Assembly: GCA_003242115.1 (NCBI GenBank)
Contig: QBMP01000077.1
Span: forward strand, 12,701 to 28,181
Reading direction: 5' to 3'
Source of the DNA: Phormidesmis priestleyi
GTDB taxonomy: Bacteria > Cyanobacteriota > Cyanobacteriia > Phormidesmidales > Phormidesmidaceae
Length of the DNA: 15,481 nucleotides
Positions within the stretch are counted from its first letter, which is position 1, and each line of letters begins with the position of its first letter. The position numbers were made by a program, and so were the translations under genes. Under the pieces are notes generated by a model, which was not told where the DNA came from, did no database searches, and saw nothing but the letters and a program-made list of their open reading frames with translations. This document shows positions 1 through 7,900 of the stretch, in pieces.

Positions 1-1
1 C

Positions 2-58
2 CTCCGCGATTCCCTTGAAAAGCTGCGCGATCGCATAGAAAGTGTAACCCGCCGCTGA
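2..58 (+). CDS. 3' end of an upstream gene, product unknown
   Basis: An open frame enters from the left edge and stops at TGA 56-58, giving 18 residues ending ESVTRR. The fragment is highly charged and could form an amphipathic helix (LRDSLEKLRDRI), as at the end of a coiled coil. It contains a HIP1 octamer (27-34) that encodes the R-D-R residues. The piece is too short to assign a family. It could be chance, but the coding-like composition and the non-coding look of the DNA straight after the stop favour a real gene end. Confidence 0.45.
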   Translation, partial: LRDSLEKLRDRIESVTRR

Positions 59-167
59 ACCACGCCCAGAGTTTGTTTTGAAGGGCAGATGTGATCGCTT
101 TTATCAATCGCTGGACAATCGCTCAGCAGAATCATTAGATAACGCGAAGCAAAACTTTCTCTTACTA

Positions 168-214
168 CTTAAGACGCCGATAGTCTTCTCTTAATATTCG
201 CACGGCATTAATAA
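168..214 (+). promoter_or_regulatory. Candidate Pho box with possible -10 element
   Basis: Three 8-mers lie at exact 11-base spacing: CTTAAGAC (168-175), GATAGTCT (179-186) and CTTAATAT (190-197). The cyanobacterial Pho box recognised by SphR/PhoB-type regulators is usually given as PyTTAAPyPy(T/A) repeated with 3-base gaps; the copies match at 5, 5 and 7 of 8 positions. A weak -10, TAATAA (209-214), sits 11 bases after the last repeat, where PhoB-type activators normally place it. The same bases also permit an ordinary sigma-70 reading: TTAAGA (169-174), a 17-base spacer and TAATAT (192-197). The gene content supports phosphate control, but the match is imperfect. Confidence 0.35.
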
Positions 215-216
215 CT

Positions 217-270
217 CTGTAACAACCTAAAGCCCTGTAAAAAGCTGAAGCCCTGTTAGGGCACCCATTC
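217..270 (+). repeat. 18-bp direct tandem repeat in the leader
   Basis: CTGTAACAACCTAAAGCC (217-234) is followed directly by CTGTAAAAAGCTGAAGCC (235-252), identical at 15 of 18 positions. A third, degenerate unit begins CTGTTA at 253, so CTGT recurs at 217, 235 and 253. The end of unit 2 and start of unit 3 form a 5-bp hairpin, GCCCT-gtt-AGGGC (250-262). The repeat lies just after the candidate promoter, so it would be in the untranslated leader or overlap the transcription start. It could be a regulator's direct-repeat operator or a simple duplication. Confidence 0.6.
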
Positions 271-351
271 TCTTTTGCCTCAGCAGGGTGCTTTAGCAGC
301 AGCTTTCAGCACAGACTGTCTGTTGTTCGTGAGTATTCACCTCAAAAAATC

Positions 352-356
352 AGGAG
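352..356 (+). promoter_or_regulatory. Ribosome binding site of gene 1
   Basis: AGGAG lies 13 bases before the ATG at 370. The spacing is longer than usual, but no better in-frame start or closer purine run exists. Confidence 0.5.
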
Positions 357-369
357 TTCATTACCGACC

Positions 370-3300
370 ATGGCAAATTCCGACCTCAGCCAACTCGCTC
401 AGGCTCAAGATACCGCTCAAAATATCACTGAGCTAGCGGGCTACGCCTCCCTCCCCGCCGATACCTTTGCTGAAGGCCCGCCGACAGGAGCGGGCATTGA
501 TGCCAATGATCGCACTGGGCCGTTTTCAGGGCCACCGGTTCAGGGCTTTAGCGGTGTGCAGTTTGCGCCGGGTGGCGACGGTTCTGCCTACTGGTTTCTC
601 TCAGATAATGGCTTTGGCTCCAAGGCCAACAGTGCCGACTACCTGCTGCGAATCTATCAGGTTGACCCTAGCTTTACCGGCTCTGAAGGCGGCGATGGCA
701 GCGTTGATGTGCAGGGCTTCGTTCAACTGAGCGATCCTGATAGCCTAATTCCTTTCGATATTCAGCAAGGCGGCACGGCTGAGCGTAATCTGACGGGTTC
801 TGATTTTGATGTCGAATCTTTTACCATTGACGCGAACGGCGAGATTTGGATTGGAGAAGAGTTTGGCCCTTATATCTTGCACTTCGACGCTGAAGGCAAG
901 TTGCTAGAAGCGCCGATTGCGACGCCTAATATCACTAATTTCAATACGCTCAACGGTCAAGATCCGCTTGTGATCGGGCATCGAGGCGCTAGCGGTAGCC
1001 GCCCCGAGCACACGCTGGCCTCTTATGAGCTGGCGATTGATCTGGGCGCGGATTTTATTGAACCTGATTTGGTGGTGACTAAAGACGGCGTGTTAGTAGC
1101 TCGCCATGAGAATGAAATTTCAGGCACGACCGATGTGAGCGATCGCCCCGAATTCGCCGACCGCCAAACCACCAAAACTATCGACGGGTCACCACTCACC
1201 GGCTGGTTTGTAGAAGACTTTACCCTCGCTGAGCTAAAAACCCTCAGAGCCAAAGAGCGCATCCCCGGCGTTCGGCCTGACAACACCGCCTTTGACGGTC
1301 AGTTCGAGATTCCGACCCTGACGGAAGTCATCGACCTGGTGAAGTCGGTCGAAGCTGAAACCGGCAAGAAAATCGGTATTTACCCCGAAACTAAGCACCC
1401 TACCTTCTTAGCTCAAGAAGGCACCTATCTCGACGGTACGCCAATCAACCAAGACACCAGCCAACTCTTGGTAGACACGCTGATCGCTGAAGGCTTCACC
1501 GACCCTAGTCGAATTTTCATTCAGTCCTTTGAAGTCCAGAACCTGATTGAAATTCAGGCTCGCTTGGATGCTGAGGGTCTAAGCGATATTCCGCTGGTAC
1601 AGCTTTACGGTGACACCACCGCCGGGGCAAATCCAACAAATGCCTTCTCCTTTCCTTACGATATTCGCTACAACGTTGCTGAGGGCAACGATCTGGCGGC
1701 TATCTACGGTCAGGACTTTCTCGACGCCGCCGAAAATCCGCTTTCTGAAAACACGGTGTATGGCGATCTTGACGACGCCGAGATTCTGCAAATTATCAGC
1801 GACAAATATGCTGAAGGCGCTGGCCCCTGGAAAAATAACTTTCTACTGCGCGAATCGCTAGAGACACCTGTAGACGGCAACGGCGACGGCACAGCCGAAA
1901 TTAATACCCAGCTCACGGGCGAAGTCACGTCATTTGTTGATGACGCTCACGCTGCGGGTTTGCAGGTTCACCCCTATACGCTGCGGGCTGAAGAACGCTT
2001 CTTAACGCTCAATGCCGACGGCACCCCGCAAACGCTAGCAGACGAGATTGTCCAGCTCATCCAAATCGGGGTAGATGGCTTTTTTACCGACTTCCCCGGC
2101 ATTGGCGCAGAAGTGGTAGATACCGTCACCGCGCCCATCGTGTTCTCGCCAGATAATTCGGCGGTACTTGCGGGTGAGGCAACGGCTAATCTCCCTCGCT
2201 CGCGCGGCTACGAAGGCATGGCCTTCAGCCCTGATCGCCAGACCCTCTACCCCATGCTAGAAGGCACTGTGTTGGGTGATCCCATTGGCTCCCTACGCAT
2301 ATATGAATTTGATGTCGCTAGCAGCGCCTTTGAAGGTCTAGTCGGTCTGTACCAGCTAGCAGAGCCCAACCATGCCATTGGCGACTTTACGCCCATTAAC
2401 ACCGAGGAGTTTTTGGTGATTGAGCGCGATGGCGGACAGGGCGAAGGTGCTGAGTTCAAAAAAATCTTCAAAGTCAACCTTTCTCAGCTAGACGAAGATG
2501 GCTTTGTGAAGAAGGAAGCGGTTGTAGACTTGCTGAACATTGGCGATTCGGCTGACCTGAATGGCGATGGTAAAACGACCTTCGACTTCCCATTTGTCAC
2601 CATCGAAGATGTGTTGGTGCTCGATAAAGACACCATCCTGGTCGCCAATGACAATAACTATCCGTTCTCTCAAGGGCGAGATGCCGTTGAAATTGACAAC
2701 AATGAAATCATCGAAATCAAGCTCGACCAGCCGCTGGATCTCGATGCTCGCCTGGGCGTCGATGGCCTTGATCGCTACGGCATTGAAGGCACCGAGTTTG
2801 ACACGGTTGAACCGGCTCAAATGAAAGGGTTGGGAGGCTACACCGTCGATCCGCTCTTTACCGTGGGCGAAACCTACGGCGGCTACACACCAACCGGCAT
2901 TTTCGACGGTTTAGGCGCTTATGCCCTCAACGACACTACTGTGCGCGTATTCGCTAATAGCGAAATTGGCAGCAACGCTGGCTACGCCTATGAGCTAGCA
3001 AACGGTACAGAGCTGACAGGCGCTCGGGTTCACTTCTTTGATGTAGATAAAGAGAATCTTTCTGTGGTCGATGCGGGTCTTGCTTACGACACCATCATTA
3101 ACCGTCAGGGCGAAGTCGTGGATGAGGCAACTGATCTAGATAACGAAGGGCTTCAGCGCTTCTGTTCTGCCCAGTATATTGAAGCGCTTCAGTTTGGTGA
3201 CGGTCGTGGTCTGGTAGATAGCCTCTTCTTCACCGGCGAAGAGACCGGCGGTGGCACCGAATTTGTTGTTGATCCGGCTACGAATACTTTGTATGCGGTT

Positions 3301-4881
3301 CCCTGGATGGGTCGCGCAGCTTGGGAGAATGTGACTGAGCTAGATACCGGCAGCACCGACAAGGTGGCCTTGCTAATAGGGGATGATCGTCAGGGCGCAC
3401 CTCTGCTGATGTATGTGGGCACCAAAGACCCTAGCGAAGGGGCTGGGCTCCTAGAGCGTAACGGTTTGAAAGGCGGTAAGCTTTACGTTTGGGCCGCTGA
3501 CAGCGGTGAAACGACGCCTGAAGAGTTCAATGGCACTTTTGAGAGTCGTGCCGGTAGCTGGATGGAAATCGATTTCTACGATGATACCCAGGCAGGCACA
3601 GCCGCTGTAGACGAAAACGGCTACGCCGATCAAGATTCGCTGGGCTATGACATTGATGGCTTCGCGACTCAGGCTCAGCAAGATGCGCTAGCTGCTGCCG
3701 TGGGTGCTTTCCAGTTCTCTCGCCCTGAAGATGTCGATACCAACCCTGAAGATGGCACCCAAGCGGTGCTGGCTTCTACCGGGCGCGACAGCCTCTTCCC
3801 GGCTGATAGCTGGGGGACTACCTACAGCATCGACAACACTTTTGGCCCCGACGGGATGCCAACAACAGCCGCCATAAAAACCCTTTACGACGGTGACGAC
3901 GCGGGTGCAGGGCAGTTTGCAGGGCCGGACTTTGGTCTGCGGAGTCCTGACAATCTGGATTGGGCGAGCGATGGCTACATCTACATCCAGGAAGATCGCT
4001 CCATTGACGAGTTTGGCCAAACCTCTGGCGAAGAAGCGTCTATCTGGCGTTTAGAGCCTGAAACGGGGAAGATTGTTCGGGTCGCTCAGATGGATCGCTC
4101 AGCGGTGCCTCTTGGTCAGAGCGATCCACGTCCTGCTGATATTGGTAACTGGGAGTCATCTGGCATTATTGATGTCTCCGGCTTGTTCGATAAAGATCCG
4201 GGTAGCCTGTTCCTGTTTGATGTTCAAGCTCACAGCTTGAGCGATGGCGTCATTGCCAGTGAAAACTTGGTACAGGGCGGTCAGTTGGCCTTTTTGTCGA
4301 TTCCTGAGAGCGGTATTCCTGAAGATAAGATAGCGGTGGGCACTGACGCTAGTGAAGCGGTTCCGGGCGATCGCGGCAACGACATTCTCGCCGGACTCCT
4401 CGGCGATGATGTCATTCGCGGCGGGGCCGGGGATGACATTCTGCGCGGTGATGGCAACAGCCGTCGTGCTGGCGGCACAGTCGGAGGAAATGACACTATC
4501 TTTGGCGGTGCTGGCAATGACCGCATCGGTGGCAAAGGCGGTAACGATAATCTCTTTGGCGGCGCGGGTGACGACGTTATCTTTGGTGACGACGGCGACG
4601 ACTTGCTCTACGGCGGACTCGGTAACGACACTCTGACAGGCGATGATCGTTCTGGTGGTAACGGCAGCGACACCTTTGTCCTAGCAGCAGGCGAAGGCAC
4701 CGATACGATTACCGATTTTGAGGTAGGTATTGACTTGATCGGATTGGCAGGTGGCCTGACCTTTGGCAGTCTGTCGCTGACCGCGCAGGGTGCTAACACG
4801 CTGATTTCTGCTGGAGATGAGATTCTAGCTGAGCTGCTGGGTGTCAATGGTCTTACCGAAAGCGCGTTTGTACCTGTGTAG
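370..4881 (+). CDS. Secreted RTX phosphohydrolase: phytase-like esterase with inserted GDPD, plus PhoX-like domain
   Basis: A 1503-residue protein predicted to be exported whole by type I secretion and to free phosphate from organic esters. Residues about 24-190 and 600-790 look like the two halves of one phytase-like esterase propeller (DVESFTID, EEFGPYI; then RGYEGMAFSP, ERDGG, NDNNYPF). Between them, 198-585 is a complete glycerophosphodiester phosphodiesterase with HRGASG (His204), metal ligands Glu231 and Asp233 in FIEPD, His246 in RHE, YPETKH (340-343) and FTDFPG at the end. Residues about 795-1310 resemble PhoX alkaline phosphatases: RFCSA with Cys932, TGEETGG (955-961), AWEN (984-987), SRPED (1117-1121), SPDNLD (1192-1197) and IQED. 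RTX repeats start near 1333. There is no signal peptide. The ATG at 370 is the only sensible start. GDPD and RTX are certain, the phytase-like halves likely, and PhoX is inferred from remembered motifs. Confidence 0.95.
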   Translation: MANSDLSQLAQAQDTAQNITELAGYASLPADTFAEGPPTGAGIDANDRTGPFSGPPVQGFSGVQFAPGGDGSAYWFLSDNGFGSKANSADYLLRIYQVDPSFTGSEGGDGSVDVQGFVQLSDPDSLIPFDIQQGGTAERNLTGSDFDVESFTIDANGEIWIGEEFGPYILHFDAEGKLLEAPIATPNITNFNTLNGQDPLVIGHRGASGSRPEHTLASYELAIDLGADFIEPDLVVTKDGVLVARHENEISGTTDVSDRPEFADRQTTKTIDGSPLTGWFVEDFTLAELKTLRAKERIPGVRPDNTAFDGQFEIPTLTEVIDLVKSVEAETGKKIGIYPETKHPTFLAQEGTYLDGTPINQDTSQLLVDTLIAEGFTDPSRIFIQSFEVQNLIEIQARLDAEGLSDIPLVQLYGDTTAGANPTNAFSFPYDIRYNVAEGNDLAAIYGQDFLDAAENPLSENTVYGDLDDAEILQIISDKYAEGAGPWKNNFLLRESLETPVDGNGDGTAEINTQLTGEVTSFVDDAHAAGLQVHPYTLRAEERFLTLNADGTPQTLADEIVQLIQIGVDGFFTDFPGIGAEVVDTVTAPIVFSPDNSAVLAGEATANLPRSRGYEGMAFSPDRQTLYPMLEGTVLGDPIGSLRIYEFDVASSAFEGLVGLYQLAEPNHAIGDFTPINTEEFLVIERDGGQGEGAEFKKIFKVNLSQLDEDGFVKKEAVVDLLNIGDSADLNGDGKTTFDFPFVTIEDVLVLDKDTILVANDNNYPFSQGRDAVEIDNNEIIEIKLDQPLDLDARLGVDGLDRYGIEGTEFDTVEPAQMKGLGGYTVDPLFTVGETYGGYTPTGIFDGLGAYALNDTTVRVFANSEIGSNAGYAYELANGTELTGARVHFFDVDKENLSVVDAGLAYDTIINRQGEVVDEATDLDNEGLQRFCSAQYIEALQFGDGRGLVDSLFFTGEETGGGTEFVVDPATNTLYAVPWMGRAAWENVTELDTGSTDKVALLIGDDRQGAPLLMYVGTKDPSEGAGLLERNGLKGGKLYVWAADSGETTPEEFNGTFESRAGSWMEIDFYDDTQAGTAAVDENGYADQDSLGYDIDGFATQAQQDALAAAVGAFQFSRPEDVDTNPEDGTQAVLASTGRDSLFPADSWGTTYSIDNTFGPDGMPTTAAIKTLYDGDDAGAGQFAGPDFGLRSPDNLDWASDGYIYIQEDRSIDEFGQTSGEEASIWRLEPETGKIVRVAQMDRSAVPLGQSDPRPADIGNWESSGIIDVSGLFDKDPGSLFLFDVQAHSLSDGVIASENLVQGGQLAFLSIPESGIPEDKIAVGTDASEAVPGDRGNDILAGLLGDDVIRGGAGDDILRGDGNSRRAGGTVGGNDTIFGGAGNDRIGGKGGNDNLFGGAGDDVIFGDDGDDLLYGGLGNDTLTGDDRSGGNGSDTFVLAAGEGTDTITDFEVGIDLIGLAGGLTFGSLSLTAQGANTLISAGDEILAELLGVNGLTESAFVPV
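4366..4878 (+). repeat. RTX calcium-binding repeats and C-terminal secretion tail of gene 1
   Basis: Residues 1333-1426 hold GGxGxDxxx-type nonapeptides (GDRGNDILA, GGAGDDILR, GGAGNDRIG, GDDGDDLLY, GGLGNDTLT) which fold as a calcium-loaded beta-roll outside the cell. A non-repeat insert of about ten residues after GDGNSRRA breaks the array. Residues 1434-1503 (4669-4878), from DTFVLA through TDFEVG and DLIGLAGG to the end, match the tails of the next two genes and probably carry the type I secretion signal. Confidence 0.9.
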
Positions 4882-4901
4882 GCGAACTGTTTGAACTGAT
4901 T

Positions 4902-4931
4902 AAGCCGGGATGGTTCGGACTGCCCCGGCTT
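4902..4931 (+). terminator. Inverted repeat between genes 1 and 2, possible weak terminator or attenuator
   Basis: AAGCCGGG (4902-4909) and CCCGGCTT (4924-4931) form a perfect 8-bp GC-rich stem with a 14-base loop, 20 bases after the stop codon. No U-tract follows, so it is not a standard intrinsic terminator. A competing stem, GGTTC (4912-4916) with GAACC (4934-4938), would use part of the loop. It could lower read-through into gene 2 or protect the 3' end of the gene 1 message. Confidence 0.4.
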
Positions 4932-4953
4932 TGGAACCCGTTATGTGCAAATT

Positions 4954-4957
4954 AAGG
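4954..4957 (+). promoter_or_regulatory. Ribosome binding site deciding the start of gene 2
   Basis: AAGG lies 8 bases before the ATG at 4966. An in-frame GTG at 4945 would give seven more residues, but it has no purine-rich site before it and the homologous region begins right after the ATG (NIVISLDG). The ATG is preferred. The same AAGGTAA string precedes gene 3. Confidence 0.75.
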
Positions 4958-4965
4958 TAATTTTT

Positions 4966-7900
4966 ATGGCTCCTCAAAATATTGTCATTTCTTTGGATGG
5001 GGCGACGTTCTCCATTCTTCAAGATTACTTAACCAACGATCAGCTCGATAGCGATACGGGTCTGGGCTACTTAGCGAAGACGGGTATTTTTCTGCCGAGT
5101 ACACCAGCGACGGCTTCGCTGACTGCGCCGGGGCATATTGAGCTTGCCACTGGCTCCATCGCCGCCAACAATGACATCAACAGCAATTTCTTTCACCCGG
5201 TAGCAAGCCCCTTCGAGTCGGGCATTAGCGGGTTTGGCGCACCGATTGGCAGGTACGATATTCACGGCGAAGGCGCAGGCGAAAGTGAAGTCCTGACCGC
5301 AGAACCGCTGTGGCTACGGCTACAAGAGGAAGGCAAAACGGTGGTCGCGGCGACCTTTCCGGGGGCGGATGGGGCTGATATTACGCTGCCGGGTACCGGC
5401 GATCTGATTCAGTCCAGCGAGTTGCGTACGGTAGACTACACGTTGCCCTTTGGTTCTTTTGCCGGGATTGAAGCGCAGGGCTTTAGTCTGGAGGCTGCAG
5501 ATTTTGCGGTGGCAGCAGATCAGGCGGAGGCAGATTTGGGACTGTCTTCTTTTAGTGAGGTGAAGGTGGCTGATCTGGAGGCGATCGCTGCTAGTCAGCT
5601 TTTTGGGGGGAGCGATCAGGGCTACGCCATGCAGGTAGCCGCCATCGACACCACCGACGACAGCACCGCTAACTACGACGAGGTGATTGTGTATGACGCC
5701 AACCAAGGCATTGAGAACGCGACCAACGAACTTAAAGTAGGCTCTGCTTTCCTGAGCGCTGAAAATAGCCTGGGACTCTTCTACTTCGAGGGCAGCAATA
5801 ACGTTGTCGGAACGGCCTACGACCTGACTAGGCTAGATCCTACGCTCTCCACTGTGCACATTGTCCGCACATCGGCGAACAACATTCCTCGCAACGCTGC
5901 TGTCATTGACAATGTTGACGATATTAACAACAACGTCGGCTTCTGGCAGCCACAGTCAGACTTCCGCATTCCAGAGCGTCTGTCCCCCGGACTGGAAGAT
6001 TTTTCCGATTTAGAACTGGAATCTGTTTATTTAGATCTCGTCGAGAGCTTTGTAGACTATCAGACTGATATCTTCCTGCGCAGCATCCGGCAAACACCTA
6101 ATGCCGACTTAGCGCTGGGCTACCTTCAACAGCCCGACGGGGCCGAGCATCAGTTTTTACTCACCGACCCTCGCCAGCCGACCAACTTTAAAGACGCCAG
6201 CAGCATCGGCGCAGGCCAAGATCCGGCGGTGGTCGAGCGCTTTGCTGAGAATGTTTTATTCTCCTATCAGGTTGCCAGCAACGCCGTTCAGCGAATTATT
6301 GACGAAGTGGGCGTCGATGAAAACGGCATCCCCAACAGCAACATTATGGTGGTTTCCGATCACGGATTCACGCCCTTTCACACCGCCGTTGCCATGGATA
6401 ATATTCTGGCAAACGCTGGCTTCGATCCCGATCAGGTACGCGCCGTTACCAGCGGCCCTGCGGTCAACATTTACATCAACCTGGAAGGCCGCGAACCCGA
6501 CGGCACGGTTTCTCCAGAAGAGTACGTTGGCCTTCAGCAGCAGGTAGTCGAAACGCTCACTAGCATACAGGACGAAAACGCAACGTACGCTCCCGATGGC
6601 GCAGTCGCTCTCTTCGATAAAATTTACGAGCGTCCCATTCCGCCTAGTCCCACCGCTGAAGATATTATCAACGCCACCAATGGCTTTATAGGTCAGGACA
6701 CAGGCGATGTCTTTGCACTGCTCACACCGGGCTACAACTTCGATGGCTTCCAGCCCGAGGTGTCGCGTCAGGGCGACACGGCTCCTGCCGAAGGCGACGC
6801 TTTCTTTTCAGTGCCCAACTTTTACGGGATGCACGGCTACGACGCTAACCTCACCTCAATGGAAGCTGCCTTTATCGCCGCTGGCCCTGACTTCGCCCCC
6901 GAGAACTTCCAGGGACTCGACCGTCTGCAAAATATCGACATTGCCCCCACCGTGCTAGACCTGCTGGGCGTAGAACCTGCCGATACTGTGCAGGGTACCT
7001 CCCTTTTACCGGCAGCACCCGATATGACTCGGCAGAACGTCAGCGGCGTAAAGTTTATCGGAGAGGCGATTGTTCCTAACGATTTGCAGGTGCAAGAAAC
7101 TCAGGTCGGCGGTCTCTCAGGGTTGGCATACAACAGCGTCTTTGACGTTTACTACGCCCTTTCCGATGACCGCAGCAATATTGATCCGGCCCGCTTCTAC
7201 ACCCTTTCCATCGACCTGAGTGACGGCGTTTTAGAAGACGCTGATATCTCCTTTATTGACGTAGATACGCTGCTTGACGCCAACGGTAAACCCTTTGCGC
7301 CGGATTCTATCGACCCTGAAGGGATTGTTTATGACAATCGCAATAGCCTGTATATTTCCTCCGAAGGGAATGCCAGCAACCTGATTAATCCCTTCGTTAA
7401 CCAGTTTTCAGTGGCTGGTGAGCAGCTTGGCGAATTGCCCATTCCTGAGCTGTTTTTGCCCACCACAGACCAGTCCAGCGGCATTCGCAACAATTTATCG
7501 CTGGAAAGCCTTACGATTACCCCCGATCAGAAGTTTCTGTACACCGCTACAGAAGATGCGCTCTTTCAAGACGGCCCAGATGCTGATGTTGACCAGCCCA
7601 GCCTGTCGCGGATTCTTAAGTATGACCTGGCGACGGGTGAACTGGTGGCCTCCTTTGTGTATGAGGTGGAAGCTGTTCCAGAAGCGCCCGACCCTGCTGA
7701 CGGGTTCCGCACCAATGGCCTGGTAGAGCTGTTGGCGACCGATAACAATGGCACCTTGCTCGCGCTAGAACGCGGATTCTCCGCAGGCGTTGGCAATACC
7801 GTCAAGCTCTTTGAAATTCAGACGCAGGGCGCATTGGATGTCCTAGGCATAGACAATCTGTTTCGGGAGGAGCCTTTGGACGATGACGGTGAAGTGATAC

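Larger units (their letters stand above)
59..369. other. Intergenic leader upstream of the phosphohydrolase cluster
   Basis: No gene is seen in these 311 bases. The stretch holds a candidate Pho box and -10 (168-214), an 18-bp tandem repeat (217-270), a small hairpin GCCCT-gtt-AGGGC (250-262) with no T-run after it, the palindromes ACAGA-ctg-TCTGT (311-323) and GTGA-gtat-TCAC (329-340), and a ribosome binding site at 352-356. If transcription starts soon after 214, the 5' untranslated leader would be about 150 bases long, enough for RNA or repressor control. I recognise no known riboswitch here. Confidence 0.6.

Noticed and set aside
311..340. Palindromes ACAGActgTCTGT and GTGAgtatTCAC as operators
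   Set aside because: They are short and without a second copy at the other gene starts; mentioned only as contents of the leader.
4281..4847. Overlapping Pro/Ser-rich frames antisense to the RTX coding DNA
   Set aside because: GC-rich Gly/Asp repeats naturally leave long antisense frames; the repetitive Pro/Ser product is a by-product of the RTX codons.
4945..4965. GTG start giving a seven-residue longer gene 2 product
   Set aside because: It has no ribosome binding site, while the ATG at 4966 has AAGG at 8 bases and leads directly into the conserved NIVISLDG motif.
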